This document shows, piece after piece, positions 19,123 to 32,819 of a DNA stretch of 64,000 nt. Location: the NCBI GenBank assembly GCA_016946835.1, contig JACVTC010000072.1, positions 885,001 through 949,000 of the forward strand, written 5' to 3'. A program made the translations under genes and the position numbers. Under the pieces are notes generated by a model, which saw only the letters and a program-made list of their open reading frames with translations, ran no database searches and had not been told where the DNA came from. The stretch comes from Neocallimastix lanati (nom. inval.). Its lineage: Eukaryota; Neocallimastigomycota; Neocallimastigomycetes; Neocallimastigales; Neocallimastigaceae. Numbering within the stretch: the first letter of the stretch is position 1; every line of letters begins with the position of its first letter.

Positions 19123-21660
19123 TGAAAAAGATAAGTTTAATATAGCTAATATAACGAATATTAAATTTAATAAAAACTAAAATAATTTAACATCTCTCTA
19201 TTCGAGTTGTTAAAATAAACACTAAATTGACTAAAAATTATTAATTCAATACACCAAAAAATATAGCGAAGCACGTTATAACTTTATTAGTTATTAGTTA
19301 CTGGGCTTACATTAGTTGTTAATATTTATTTTTAATAATTAATTTTATTTATTTAATATTAATATTTAATTAATAATTTATGTTAATAGTAACACTAATG
19401 CGTTACTGTTGCAAGTATAATTATTTATATACTTGTAAATAAATGTATGATTGGTAAATTATTTAACTTAACATGGTTTACTAATCATTTAATAAACTAT
19501 ATTTAACTGTATAATTAATAATAAGATAAACTATAAAATATAATTTAACCCTGGAACTCTTACTGTGGTACCATATTCTTTATGTCTGTCATCTTTCTTA
19601 GTAGCGCAGGTTTTACAAGCTTTTACATAGCCTGAAATATCCTTTCTCATCTTCTGCTAGTGGAAATTTATTGATACCAGGTCCGAAGTCGTTTCGATAC
19701 CTAAATGTCCTGCATACTCCGAGTCATGTTTAAGTTGTATAACTGTTTTCCTAAACGTTGTGGACAAGTAAACCTGTCCATGATTTTCTTTTCTTACTAG
19801 AAGATCATCTACTTCCAGCTAATGCTTCTTGTTGTAGTTATTTCTTGAGTCTTCTGAGAGATCTTTGAATATCTTTTGAGCCATCCTGCTCTGTCGGTAG
19901 GCCTGCTTCATATTATTTTTAAAATTGGTAACTAAAGTCAAGTAGATTACTTCACCATCTACGTCATCGATTCCTACCATCTGTTCTGGTTTCAAGAGGC
20001 TATCTTTGTCAAAGCATTTACCCTCTGTTTCTCAGTTTCTTCTCTTGAGACCATTAAATTTACCATTGTTTTTCTAAGGTCTGTAAAATATCACAAACTT
20101 ATGTAGTAAATAATTCTTGCAACATGATTCCTATGAGTTAGTAGTTGTGGTTTTATTGCTAAAAGAAGATTCCTGTGACCACTATAAGAGATGATTTTAT
20201 GCTTCTCACCTTGAAGCAAATATCGCCATTCCATAAGTTCAGCTTTAAAGACTAATAATTCTTTCTCTGTGATGGAGTAATTTACCTCAGCCTTGTTGAG
20301 TGTTTTCGAATAACAGTAAATTGGGCGGAGAGTCCCCTTTCTGTGATAACACTCCTCTTATGCCGTTATTACTAACATTACATTCGTCATAGTGCTGTTT
20401 ATCGTAGTCGGGTAAGCTAGTGCTGGAGGGAAGTTAAGCAGTCAGTTTAACTTATGAAATGCTATTAAACTATTTTCATTTCACATGATTTTTCCTTTTT
20501 AGAAGTCGCTTTAAACAATGGTTCTTCTATCTTGGAGAAATTCTTTATAAAGTTTCGGTAGTAATTATAAAAGATTAGGAAATTTTGAAACTTCTTGATG
20601 TTCTTTTTTTTTCAACCTGCCACTGATTTAATATTTTCTGGGACTGTTTTGCCATCATCTTTGATGAATACATGTCCTAAAAAGGATATCTGGAGTTTGT
20701 GTAGCTAGCACTTAAACTTCTTTGATACAAATTTATTTTCTATTTATTTTTTAAGTATGGTACGGATATACTGTAAATGTTCCTCTAACGTTTTGGAGTA
20801 GACTACTATACCGTCTAAATAGACTTGCATTACTTTTCAATATTATCACTGAAGATATTTTTTACGAAGTTTTAGAATACTGCAGATGCATTTGTTAACA
20901 CAGGAGTCATTATCAGATGCTCGATGTGACTGAACTTCGTATTAAAGGCTGTATTGTATTCGTTATTCCCTGGTGTTTGCGTAAAGTTATAGGTAGATTT
21001 CAGATCAAATTTGGAGAACACTAAAGCTCCTTTCATTGTATCAAAAATCTCGTTAATTCAAGGAACAGAATATATGTTTCTATTGGTGCATTGATTTAAC
21101 TTCTTGTAGTGCATGTATAATCGCAATTCACCTGATTTTTTTGGCATAATCAATACAGGGTAATCTGCCGGAAATTCTATCTTACAAATAGATTCTTAGC
21201 TATTTTCGAGTCTATATTTATTAAAAGCCTTTTCTTCCCTAGGACAAGTAGGGTAAATTGTTCCTTTATAAAGTGGTGCATCAGAATTGAGTTCTATCTA
21301 ACAATCATACGACCTGTGTTTAGGTACTTACTTAGTACTTACTGGATGTCATTTGTTGTTGGCTACTAAAAAGTATGGATATCAACTTTTCAGTATGTTT
21401 GGTTATCAAGACAGCAAAATCTATTGTTCCACAGTTATTATTATAACTTGAATTCTCATCATGAGCGCTTTCTGATTTATTAGCCACAGGCGCACATTTT
21501 GCTTTTTTATGTGCCTCGGCTGGTTTCTCGGGGCTTTTTGTTGTTTTCTTTCTTCCCATATTCCGGGGTCTAGTAGGTAGCTTCTACTAGTGTATAACTG
21601 TTGGTGGCAGTTATGCTACCTACTGAGCTTTTAGAGAATAATTTCAACTTGATTTTCATG
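19123..21660 (-). mobile_element. Second family-A gypsy copy, 3' LTR and pol remnant
   Basis: 19123 to about 19552 is a truncated LTR (starts TGAAAAAGATAAG). It is joined directly to the integrase zinc-finger region (19553-19900), RNase H (about 20040-20440) and RT (about 20450-21290). The RT catalytic box reads QVYLDGIVVYSK (about 20790-20830): the second Asp of YLDD is Gly. The sequence then jumps to the start of gag (21332-21559, a 75-residue frame rich in Lys with IDFAVLITKHTEKL and SQQQM), so gag body and protease are deleted. Frames are broken throughout. Confidence 0.75.
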
Positions 21661-22449
21661 TCGTTTTTTACATTCATGATATATTTTGCTCACTTTTTTT
21701 AATTAAATTTATTCAAAATTAAATTAATTTAACTATTTAATTAATTTTTTCATAAATACAATTATTGATAATTTAAAAAATAAAAAAATTTTATTGTTAA
21801 AAGAAATTAAATAATTTAAATTATTTATATTAAAAAAATTTTTTTTGTATCTATAACCATACACAAAAAATTTAAAAAAAAAAAATCAGTACTCCGAATG
21901 ATTCTTTGAAGCAAGACCAAACTAACCTAACCTATAAAAATTCATACAAGCTTCCTGTCAATTGTATAATTGGCAGAAAAATTGCAATTAAGTAGAATAT
22001 ATTAATATGGAAACATGAAATCATGTACCTTGCCCTCTCAATTAATTTAGTATCTACTATTACATAATTCAACACCTCTCTGCTCGAGTTGTTGGAAATT
22101 CTGATATTAATTTAAAATATTATTCTATAGCACTTAAAAAATATAACGAAGAACAATTATATTCTATTCGTAAATAGTCCCCCTTTATTTATATATTAAA
22201 GGTGTAAAATTTTTGTTTAGTAATAATAGAAAGTTACATGAATATTAGTATAACATATATGAATATTAATAATATAATATTGATATTAATAAATTTATTT
22301 GATATTAATAATATTATTATAAAAATAACTAAACTATTATATATTGATATTAATAATAAATATAGTAATAAATTTTAAATATAATAATAATGATAATAAT
22401 AAAAACTAATATTATTTAAGATTCATTTTCAAAATAAGTTTATTGATTT
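21661..22449. other. AT-rich spacer with a family-A LTR fragment
   Basis: About 22060-22170 (TCTGCTCGAGTTGTTGGAAA ... TATAACGAAG) resembles the central part of family-A LTRs in minus orientation. The rest is ATA/TAA-rich low-complexity sequence. No gene was found. Confidence 0.45.
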
Positions 22450-22790
22450 TATTAAATTTTGAAGTAATTCTGGGCAGTTTAAATTTGATTTAGATTCTCA
22501 ATGAATGAGCCTTTATGACATTTTTTCTGGTTTCTTTGGATATAAGAGGATTCTGTGATCAGAAAAATTGGTAAAGGGGGTAGATGTACATTTCAATATG
22601 TGTCTCCAAAGTTCTAGAGCATCAACAATAGCAAGAAGTTCCTTGAAATATATGGGGTAATTTTTTTCAATAGGAGTAAGAGATTTTGAGAAGAAAGCAA
22701 TAATATGAATTTTGTTATCTTTAGGAAGAGTTTGAGAAAGAATTGCTTTTATAGAAAAATTACTACTATCTATATAGTAATTAATTAAAT
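22450..22790 (-). pseudogene. Chromovirus-type gypsy RNase H fragment
   Basis: On the minus strand one reads SIKAILSQTLPKDNKIHI, IAFFSKSLTPIEKNYPIY, KELLAIVDALELWRHIL and NFSDHRILLYP. This is the RNase H order (first Asp region, catalytic Glu, third Asp) of chromodomain gypsy elements. It is distinct from family A. Only this domain is present. Confidence 0.75.
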
Positions 22791-22979
22791 AAATTCTAGT
22801 TACATTAATAAATAATTAAATAAATAAATTAAAAAATTATTTAAAATAAAAGAATTAAAATAATAACTTATTCAAGGTAATAAGCTTAATATTAATTAAG
22901 CTTAGCATTCTTAAATTAAAATTTAAATTTAAATTTAATTATTTCCATATTTAGATAAATAATTAGCATAAATACTTGG

Positions 22980-23693
22980 TGTAATAGAAACACCAAAAAA
23001 GATTACAATAACACTACGATAAGATTTTATTTTATTAAAATTTTTCATTAAAAATGTTTTTTCTTAATATTTAATAATTAATAATAATTAATAATAATTA
23101 CATCAAAAAAAAAAAAAAAAAAAAAAAAATTGAAAAGTATCTTTTATTTATACTTTTCCTAAATACATTGATAATATATTATTTTTTTTTAAATTATATA
23201 TATTTTAATATAAAACTATCCTAATTAATTTGATTATATAATAAATTTATAAACTATAGCTAAATTTAGAAAAATATAATTATTAATTAAACTAAATACT
23301 AAATAATTTAAATTAAGTACGTTTATTATCTATTTATTGTTTTAATATTGTAAGTAAAATCTTTATTTATTTTCAAATTAAAAACAATTTTAAAAGAGTC
23401 ATAATTAAGTTTTGAAACTTAATTTTCACAAAATAATTTATTAATTTATTTTATTTTAAATTTTATTCAATTGATTTAAATTATTGTAAAACAATAATTT
23501 TTCCAGAATTAGTTTTTTACGAAAATTGTTTCATTAAAAATTTGTCTTGCGGCTTAAAGAATATAATTCCAAAATTTAGTTTATACCATTTCTTTATTTT
23601 ATTTATTATTATAAATCAAAGAATAATTTACATTTTTGAATTACACAAGAAAATTTTAATTTAAAATATGATTGGAATAATCACATCTTTACA
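22980..23693 (-). mobile_element. Solo LTR-B, opposite orientation
   Basis: Reads TGTAATAGAAACACC ... CACATCTTTACA, matching the reverse complement of 13553-14427 without that copy's internal duplication. CTTGG (22975-22979) and CTTAG (23694-23698) flank it, a probable 5-bp target duplication with one change. A 25-bp A run lies near 23105. Confidence 0.8.
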
Positions 23694-23943
23694 CTTAGTT
23701 ATGAAAAAATCGTGAAACGGTAATATTAACATTTTTTCTTTATAATTCATTAAACATATTTTTATTAATTTTTTCCTGATTTATTAAATATTAAATATTT
23801 CATTAACTTTGATAAAATTTATTTTATTACATAATAAATAAAATTCTTCATTAATTTCTTAAATTTATTTTAAATAAAATAAATTTTTAATTGAAATTAT
23901 TTAATTGGAGTAAATTTGATATTTTTGTAATATAAAATTTTAA
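23694..23943. other. AT-rich spacer
   Basis: No feature was recognised between the solo LTR-B and the next LTR. Confidence 0.5.
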
Positions 23944-24394
23944 AACGTTACCTATCCAATAATATTGTTGTGGTAAAGTAATGTATCATAAAATAGTTAG
24001 AAATATTATCTAATCAAATAAAATATAAGTTTAATTTTGTACGATAAATTTATAACTCTCTTATATTTATTATTAAATTCTATATATAACTAAACTTATA
24101 TTTAAATAGTTTTATAATAAATGATTTGTAAGTTTAAATAAACTAATTATGTATCCAATGGTTAAATATACTTTCTTATATAAATATAACATGTATTTTC
24201 ATAGTTAATATACTAGAGTTATTATTAACGTAAATTGTTGTACCAAATTATATAATATTAATTAAATAAAAATTAACTATTTTAAAATAAATATACAATT
24301 TAGTGTAAGCTCAGCCAACTACATACGAATAGAGTGAAATAGATAATTAATGCTCGTTATTTTATTTTAGTTTATTTTAAACTGATCTTTTACA
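23944..24394 (+). repeat. 5' LTR (truncated), family A
   Basis: Lacks about the first 35 bp relative to 26007-26577. It shares GTTGTGGTAAAGTAATGTATC-type and AAACTGATCTTTTACA words and ends at TTTTACA. Confidence 0.7.
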
Positions 24395-24469
24395 ATTTTA
24401 TGTAAGAAATACTAACCCTTAGCAGCTTCATCCCAACTGTGAACTTCGATAAAGATACGAACATATGGT

Positions 24470-25990
24470 AGAATTCAACAATGTAGATGGTGAAACTAGC
24501 AACTTGGCTTTAACTACTAACTTTGTAGATGATATTAAGCAGACCTACCGACAGGAATATATGGCCCAAGAAATATTTAAGGATTTTTCAGAATAAACAA
24601 GAAATAATTACAATAAGAAATATTGGTTAGAAGTGGAAGATCTTCTGGTAAGAAAAGAAGACCCTGAACAAATTTACGTACTAACATTGTTTAGGAAGAC
24701 GATTATACAATTTAACTACAACTCTGAATATTGCGGTTACTCAAGTATAAATAAAACATTAGACCTGGTATCAAGAAGCTTTTTCTTGCCAAAAATCCTA
24801 AAATATACTTTAAGTTATGTTAAAGATTGTAGAACTTGCACTAACAAGAAAGACAATCGACATAAGGAATATGGTACAGTAGTGAGAGTTCTAGTTATAG
24901 TTTTGTTCTGGCAAGAACTCCAACGAGATTTTATAACAGATTTCCCAGTAAAAAAGTAAAGTAAGAACTGATGCAAGATATAAATGAGAAACGAAAAGTG
25001 CAAGTTGCATTTTGGTGTGCTGTGATAAATTAACCAAAATGACTCACCTGATAGGATTTAAGCATTTACCGAATATAAACGAGACTTCTGATTCATTCTT
25101 AAAAGAAATATATAGGTTTCATGGATTCCCTAAGGTTGTGATTACTGATCGAGGAACCCAATTTACAAGCTATCTTTGGAAAGAACTACTAGAATTCTTC
25201 GAGACACAAATAAACTACGCTACCACAAATCAACACGAAACTGTAGGCCAAGTCGAAAGAAATAATGTCGACGTAGAAACCAAATTACGGTGCTTTATTA
25301 TTACTTACGAGGACGAAAGCAAGATTAATTACCGTTTCTAGCAGAGTTCTGCTATAACAATTCAATCCGCTCATTTACCTAACAATCTCCATTCCTTGCT
25401 TTGTACAACTACCAAGTTAAAACTCTCCATGGACAGCAAATTTAGTTCAATCATTAGGTAAATTTAGGAAGCCCTAAGCACATTTTAGAGGTTGCTCAGA
25501 CTAGATATCTTGACAACATGAATTAAAGTGGAACTCACAACAACCCCAAGTACAAGTTATTAGATAAAGTATGGTTAAAAAAGGCAGAGAATTACGACGA
25601 GCTTTCTTTTTATAAATTAGCTACTAGAAAGCACGGACCATTCAAGATCATAAGTACGGAAGAAGAACAACCATCTTGATATTTGCCGATCAACATTCCC
25701 TAATATGTACCCAGTATTTCACGTAAGTGTGCTAGAGCTTTATTACAAATTATCCAAGACCTTAGTACTAACTCCTACTGGTAACAAAGTAATTATTCAT
25801 ATTCAAGGTTCAAGAAAACAAAAAGGATAAAACCAGCAGTTACTTATAAGGATAACAAACAAGATTGGGTGAGAACTGACATTAATTATTGATAATCCTT
25901 ACTATGTAGAGTTGCTATAGGATTACCAAGATTTTAGTTATAGCCAGTTTAATGCTAATATCGTCAACCATTAGTACATTAGTAGCTTGT
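24470..25990 (+). pseudogene. Integrase region of the deleted family-A element
   Basis: After an RNase H tail (NNVDGETSNLALTTNF), 24633-24959 encodes the integrase zinc-binding domain, with H residues and CRTCTNKK holding both Cys. 25012-25341 encodes the catalytic core: KLTKMTHLIGFKHLP, VVITDRGTQFTSYLW (second Asp) and TVGQVERNNVD (Glu). The first-Asp region (RDFITDFP) ends the preceding frame, so a stop and frameshift separate the D-D-E residues. C-terminal pieces continue to about 25990 in broken frames. Confidence 0.8.
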
Positions 25991-26006
25991 TCATTGAGAG
26001 AGGCCT

Positions 26007-26577
26007 TGTAATAGATACATTGTGTAATATTACCTATTTAATGATATCATTGTGGTAATATAATGTATCTTAAAACTTTTTTCAATTTCAACTAGTCAAA
26101 TAAATTCTTCTAAACTTAATTTTGTATGATAAATATACAATTATTTTAATATATTTTTATTAATTTTTACACATATTTAAATTGATTTAATATAGTTTTA
26201 TGATAAATTATTTATAAGTTTTTATAAACTCATCATGTATCAATTTATTAAATATATTCTTTGGTATAAATATAACATATATTTGCATAGTTAACACAAT
26301 AGCATTACTATTAACGTAAATTGTACTAATAAACTAATTTTATTATTAAAGATAAATAATTAAAAATTAAATTATAAATAATTAGTGTAGATCAGTCTCC
26401 TATTAATGGATAGAGTAATTGTGTTGTGTTTTATTCTTAAGTTTCAAAATATTATTATTTATTAAAAGAATAATAAATTCTTTTTTAGTAAAATTAGGAT
26501 AGAGATGTGTTAGGTTATCTTAGCTTTTTATTATTTATTATTCGTTATTGTAGTTTATATAAAACTTACCTTTTACA
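26007..26577 (+). repeat. 3' LTR, family A
   Basis: 571 bp, TGTAATAGATAC ... CCTTTTACA, i.e. TG...CA ends. Preceded by a purine-rich tract. Confidence 0.8.
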
Positions 26578-28159
26578 TTATATTGTATTGATACATACCA
26601 GTCTAATGGGTAATTGTTGGAGATCAGTACTTTGATGCCGACTCCATCTATTACATTTTTTTGTTCATAAAAAGTATTATTTAGTTAAATCTTATTATAA
26701 ATTATTCAACTAATTAAAATATTAGATTCAATTTTATTTTGATATTAAAATAAGTAATTTGAAATTAGTTTAATAATTTTGAATTTTTATTAACATTTAA
26801 ATATTAAATAAATAAATAATTAATTTGTTAAAAATAAATAATATTTTATGTGTTTTTCAATATTTTGTTTTTATTTAATTAACGTTAATACACCAACCGG
26901 ATTATTAATTATTTAATATGTTACAGATATAAGGAAATCAATAAAAATATAATAAAATAGTTTTAAATTTAACGTATAAAACTAACTTAAAATTTTATTT
27001 GATTATTTAGAAATTGCTAAATATTTCAAGATACATTACGTAACTTGGATGGTATCATTAGATAACCATTGTATAACCGTGTATCTATTACACATGAATT
27101 GTAGGATTCATCATATTATAAAAATTCTAAAATTAAATTTAGCTATATATAGATATATAGAGATTAATAATTATGTAATAAAATAGTTGTACATTTAATG
27201 TACGAAATTAATTTAAGATTTTATTTGGTTATCTGGAAATTTTTACTGTGGCAAGATATATTAAGTTATAACTATGAAATCATTAGATAAGCATCATTTA
27301 ACCATATATCTGCTACACTTAATTTTGGAATAAAATTTCAATTTAAAGCAAAAAAAAATTTTTTTTATATTATTAGTGGTTTATTTAATAAATATTTGTA
27401 ATTTTTACTTTAAAAATATAAAAGTATAAATTTATTAAATTAATTATTATAATATTGTATAATAAAATATTCTTATTAATACAATGTACATTAATTTTAA
27501 TGCTAGTGAGTTACAATTTGAATTATAAGAATTATTATTTATACATTATGATTGGATAATTATTAATATCTGCTACTGATTAACTACTTATAAAATTATT
27601 TAAGAAAAAACAAATTTAATAAAATATAAAAATTAATAATAAAATTAATGTACAAATAATGTACGAAAATTAAACCATGATATTATTTAAACAATTAAGA
27701 GATTTGCTGTTCTACTATAAATTACGTACATGAGTATATTTAATTATAGCCTTCATTTTACCATGTGTCTGTTTACAAGCTTTAGACTTTGTTTTATAGT
27801 CCTCCAGCATTTGGATACTAGACGAATCTTAAAGTTAAACTAAAATTATGTTTGAAAAATAAAAATTAAAATTTAAAGCGTAAATTTCTTTTAAATGCTT
27901 AAAATAAGTTGAAAAAAATAATATATGATAATAATTTAATTACTAATAAAATATAATAATATAATTTTATAATATAATAATAATAATAAAATATATTTAA
28001 TATATTAATATTGATATGTAAAAGACTAATCTTTAATTATTGTAATTAATTATTTTATATAAATTTAATTTAAAATTCGATTTTAAACTATTTAATATAA
28101 AATATCAATATTAAAAGAATAAAATAATAAGCGATTCATTTTCAAGGTGTTATAAATAT
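26578..28159 (-). repeat. Cluster of family-A LTR fragments in AT-rich DNA
   Basis: At least three minus-oriented LTR ends: about 26900-27092 (ends GTGTATCTATTACA), about 27120-27317 (ends ATCTGCTACA) and about 27440-27777 (ends TGTCTGTTTACA). Each is preceded by ACGAAATTA...AGATTTTAT-type LTR words. No coding sequence. 27790-28159 is AT-rich with no recognised feature. Confidence 0.55.
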
Positions 28160-29720
28160 TTATTATTTAATTATTTTTATTAAATTCCTTAAAAAGTTCA
28201 GAACAGGTAAGGTTTTCTTCAGGATTCCAAGATGCTTCAGAAAGTGGATACCTTTTCCACTAGATGAAGCTTCGTGTTTTTCCATAATATTTATCTAATA
28301 TTTGATCAACTATATATTCTTTTAAATTATTAATATTAATAGGTGGCCCTTTTTGGTTTCTTCCAAAATGATATTTAGAATATTCCTTGAATTTGGATAT
28401 GTATATTAGAGAATATATTCTAATATTTTTTTTAGTAAATCAAGTTTATATAATACTGAAGATATTTCGCCCATAGCATTAAATAGTCCAATCTTTCTTG
28501 GTTTAAACTTTTTATTACAGTTTCTAATTATAATATACTATTTATTTAGTATTTATCATTATTCGTATATTCAGGTTATTCGATATGATGATTAATAACG
28601 TATTTTCCTTGTTTCTTGATTGTCAATTAAATGTATTTTTTAATTCCTTAATAAATTCTGTTATATTGTTACCAATTTCTTCAGCTCTTAGGACTTCTAC
28701 ACTTGAAGGGACTTTGGGAAAATATCAAATATTAAAACCATGATTTGAAAGAAAGACGAATAGTTGGTAAATTTTTGTAAAAAATTCTTGTAAATAAATT
28801 CTCCTACGTAGAGAAAAAAAATCATTCCAATTGTGACCTTTGATATTTGTGTAACATAATAGATATTATCCAATAACGGAGTTCACTCAACTCCGTCAAA
28901 CAATTAGTTTGACGATAAAATGTAGAAGGAAATTTTAAAGAGATAACTCCTTTACAGACAGCTATCCAAAATTGTAAAGTAAATTGAGAGCTTCTACTGG
29001 TGATATTCTCTTATACAGAGGCTCATAATTTACTTCACAATGTTGGTTCGAATAAAGTAACGGAAAATATAGTTGAAGAATTCAGAAATAGTATCAGAAG
29101 CATAAGGAACATTTGGGAAGAGAGTTAAGTGATACATTTTAGTTAAGCGATCAGTAACAATAAAAATACTAGTGAAACCATTAGATTTAGGTAGATCAGT
29201 AATATATCACATTGAATTAGACATCCAAGGATTTTGAGGATGTCAAGAGATTTAGAAAATCGTATAGCCTGTTTATGGAAGGTTTGGAATTAAACATATA
29301 TTGCATGAACGAGCATAATCTTTTCGTTTATCCAGCAATTTACTTCAGTCTTACTGAGTATTTTGAGTAGTTTTAATATTAGGAAAAATTATATTTTCAT
29401 TGAATTTCTTAAAATTGGTTTATACGTCTCTAGATCTAGTGATGCGCGTTGAAGCACAGAAGTCTAATATCCATTACGATAAACTATTTCGGGCATTAAA
29501 ATTAATGTAATCTTTTGTGTGCTTGGATGTGATAGAGTTTATCATCATATCATTTTCAGAAGTTAAGTTATTGAATATGTTGTATAGGAATCTATTATTG
29601 AAGAAACTTTGAATCAAATTTAGTTGCCTGTCTTGTGTTCTTTATATCTTTTGTATTTAATTTTTAAATTATTTTGGGTTTAACTTTTTCTTGTTCTTAA
29701 GGTTTTCCCATAGCGATTGC
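28160..29720 (-). pseudogene. Chromovirus integrase and chromodomain remnant
   Basis: Minus strand. A zinc-finger trace (RSCNIC) lies near 29310. The integrase core is YITDLPKSNGFTSIFIVTDR and LTKMYHLTLFPNVPYASD (about 29070-29200), with the first Asp region readable. Further decayed core follows to about 28440. The chromodomain is KEYIVDQILDKYYG, a stop, then WKRYPLSEASWNPEENL (about 28200-28335), including the Trp residues that read methyl-lysine in chromodomains. Many stops. The family is related to 56045-57730, not to family A. Confidence 0.75.
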
Positions 29721-30641
29721 ATCTTAAATATTTTATAATGTATATAAATTATTTATTATAAAGGTTATTTTTATTTATATTTTTTAAAAAATTTATTAAA
29801 TGTGATTAATATTTAACTTTTGATTATAACTACAAACTATAGAGAATTGATATTTTTAATCTATCAAACACAAAATTTGTAATAAATTATTTTTATTAAT
29901 AATGATATAATTTGCTTTATAAAATTGTATTTCCTGAGTATATTGATTTAATTCTTATCAATCTTAATATAAATATTTAAATAAAAATTGGTTAATGATA
30001 AATAATTAATATACTGAAAATATTAATATATTTTCTCTTCACAAAAATAATAAATATTTTCCTAATAACATTTTAATTATTTTTTTCAAATTCATTAATA
30101 TATTAATAACATATTTATACTTAAAATTAATATATATTTTTTTTTAATTTTTTTTCAAATTTCTTATAATAATAATAATAATAGTGATATATATATTTTA
30201 TGATTAATTTAATTGAAATTAAATTAATCATAAATATTTTTTTAATTTCTAATTAGCAATAAAACTTTTATACTAAATAGTTAATTTTCTCATATTAAAA
30301 TTAAAGTTAATAAAGTTTTTTTTATTAAATTATAATAGAAATTAAAATAATTTTAAATTATATATTTTATATATAATTAAAATATTTATTTAATATGAAA
30401 AATAATTTTAATTAAATAAGTTATTTTAAAAGTAATAGTTTTTAATAACAAAAAAAAAAAAAGTTTAAGAATTTTAAATAAACAAAAATTAATTTTTTAT
30501 TTAAAAATTATTAGCAATTGTTTTTTTTTCTACTTTAGTATTTTATATATAAAAATATTTTAACTTATTTATAAACATTATCCACAAAATAATTTTTTAA
30601 AGAAAAAAATATAATTTGGACCTAGTATTGTTATATAAATA
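29721..30641. other. AT-rich intergenic DNA upstream of the first ankyrin-type gene
   Basis: Over 85% A/T by eye, with A and T tracts. No unique promoter element can be singled out because TATA-like words are everywhere. Confidence 0.5.
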
Positions 30642-31810
30642 ATGAAAAGAATGCAAACAGAAGATATCATTATAGATAAACAGAGATTAGTTTTAGAATT
30701 ACTTCAGAAGAATAATATTAATAAATTAAACGATTTTATTAATAATATAAAAATTCCTTTTTATTTTTTAAATAGTTCCAATTTTGATTTACTTATTACG
30801 ACTTTAAGTTTAAATTGCTCTTTAGATATTATTAAATTAATCTATGATAATTGTAATTATAAAACTTTAAATTATGAAGTTAGACATTTATTTCATTTAT
30901 ATGATACGAATAATAACAATTATACAAATTACGCAAATAATCTAAATAAAGCTAAAGAATTAATGTATATAAATAATTGTTTAAAATCGCCCCTTTTAGT
31001 ACCATTAGAGAATTCTGATTTTCAAATAGCTGAGTTTTTAATTAATAAAGGGGCAGATATTTATTATAAAATCAATAATAAACATATTTTAGAAATATTA
31101 AATGAAGAAAATTTATTAACATGAAAAAATTAAGTTTTCTTTTAGAAAATGGATTTAATTTAAACAAATTTAAAATTGAACTACTCAGTAATTTTGAATT
31201 TAAATATATCAAAATGTGCTTAGAAAATTATGTATTCGACACAAACTTTATAAAATATATTTTCAATTTATACAAAAATAGAAAAAGTATTTCCAAAAGA
31301 AATTTTAATCATATTATATATAGTGAAAAAAATAAAGTGGAAATACCAAGAAGTCTTTATTTAGAATATTTAGACAAGAAAGATTACAAAAAAGTAGAAT
31401 ATCTTTTTAAATATTACAGTACAGCAGAAACTACTAAATTTAAAGACTTTATTCTTTTTTATTTAAATTATTTTGATAGAAATTTCAATAAACAACCATA
31501 TTATGATTTTTTTAAATTCATTATAAATAATGATACAACATTACCATTTAGTAAAGATTATGCGGTTGAAGAAAACGAAATTATAATAAGAAATAAAAAA
31601 TTAAAATTAATTGAATTAATAAAAAACAATGATACTTTAAAATTAAAAGCATTTTTTAAAAAAAATAATTATATTATTGATTTGTTATATTCAAGCAAAG
31701 ATGAAATTTTAAAATTTATAAACGAACATAATCCTTCTTCAACAGTAGTTTATATTCTTCAAGAGTATTTTTTAAATAATTTTTCTAATGAGAAAGCAAT
31801 TAATAATTAA
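30642..31810 (+). CDS. Ankyrin-repeat-like protein, split into two overlapping frames
   Basis: Two plus-strand frames, 30642-31124 (160 codons) and 31121-31810 (229 codons), overlap by ATGA. The first has ankyrin-like pairs of helices: residues about 47-70 and 116-145, the latter with AEFLINKGADIYYK, a typical ankyrin turn. The second continues without pause (KLSFLLENGFNLNKF) into a C-terminal region. This contains FILFYLNYFDRNFNK and resembles residues 225-340 of the protein at 39729-40793. That paralogue is one continuous frame, so the split here is probably a one-base change at the A6 run (31124-31129): a sequencing error, a recent mutation or slippage. Joined length would be about 389 residues. 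No signal peptide or membrane segment. The partner and function are unknown. Confidence 0.7.
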
Positions 31811-32819
31811 ATTATTAAATATTATAAATTAATAGACAAATATATTAATAAATTTTAAATAAACGTCAAAAATAAAATTATTAATATTTCATTTTTGATT
31901 AATAAATAATTAATTAATATTTTATAAAAATTATTAATTTTGATATTTCACATAATATTAATATTTTATTTATAACTTTTTATATTTTCAAAAATTTTGT
32001 AATAATAATTAATAATATAATAACAAATTAATAAAAATTTTAAATATTTATAATTGTTTATATATTAATTTTATTTTTATAATTTAGTAAAAACAATAAA
32101 TAAACATTTATTTTTATTTAAAAAGAAATATAAAAAAATAAAATTTGATATTTAAAATATAATAAATATAAATTAAAATTAATACAAAATTTCTAAAATA
32201 AAATATACATATTAAGTGTTAATAATTTTTTTGCTTCAATTTTTTATTTTTATTTTTTTATTTTTTATTTTTTTTTATTTTACTTTAATTTAGTTGTAAA
32301 AAATTAATCATTAATATTTAATATATTATTAATTAAAACATATTATTTAATTATTTTCTAACACATATTATATTTTATATATGTTTAATAATAAAAAATT
32401 AAATAAAATTTTTGAATAATTAAAAATAATATTATCTTTTTTATAATAAAATAAAAATTTTATTTAACTTTTATATTCAAATTTTTATTATTATTATTCA
32501 ATAAAAATAAATATATAATAAAAAAAAAATTCAATATTAAATATATTTTTTACTTAAAAAAAATTTAAATTTATTACTTTTGAAAATTATTTTTAATTAA
32601 ATATTTATTTTAAATTTAAATTTAATATAATTAAATTTGTAATAATAATTTCTTTTTTAAGTTAATATTATAAATTTTATTCTATTTTATTAATTAAATA
32701 AAAATTAATTTAATAAAATTATATTATCAATTTATTATTTTTATTTATTATTTAAAAAATTGTTTTTAAAAAAAAAAATATTAATGAATAAAATATATTT
32801 CGAAATTTTAAAAATTTAT
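31811..32819. other. AT-rich spacer between ankyrin-type gene and satellite
   Basis: Nearly pure A/T with no recognisable repeat unit until about 32820, where diverged monomers begin. Confidence 0.6.

Larger units (their letters stand above)
23944..26577 (+). mobile_element. Family-A gypsy element with large internal deletion
   Basis: Plus strand: 5' LTR (23944-24394, start truncated), then RNase H tail and integrase, then 3' LTR (26007-26577). Everything from leader through RT is missing, so only about 1.6 kb lies between the LTRs. Just before the 3' LTR, TTGAGAGAGGCCT is the polypurine-like tract, as in the copy at 11603. Confidence 0.8.

Noticed and set aside
11603-21660. RIP-like C-to-T mutation as the cause of the many stops
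   Set aside because: Some stops fit transitions, but others (e.g. the protease-loop TGA against GGA) need transversions, and dinucleotide bias could not be computed here.
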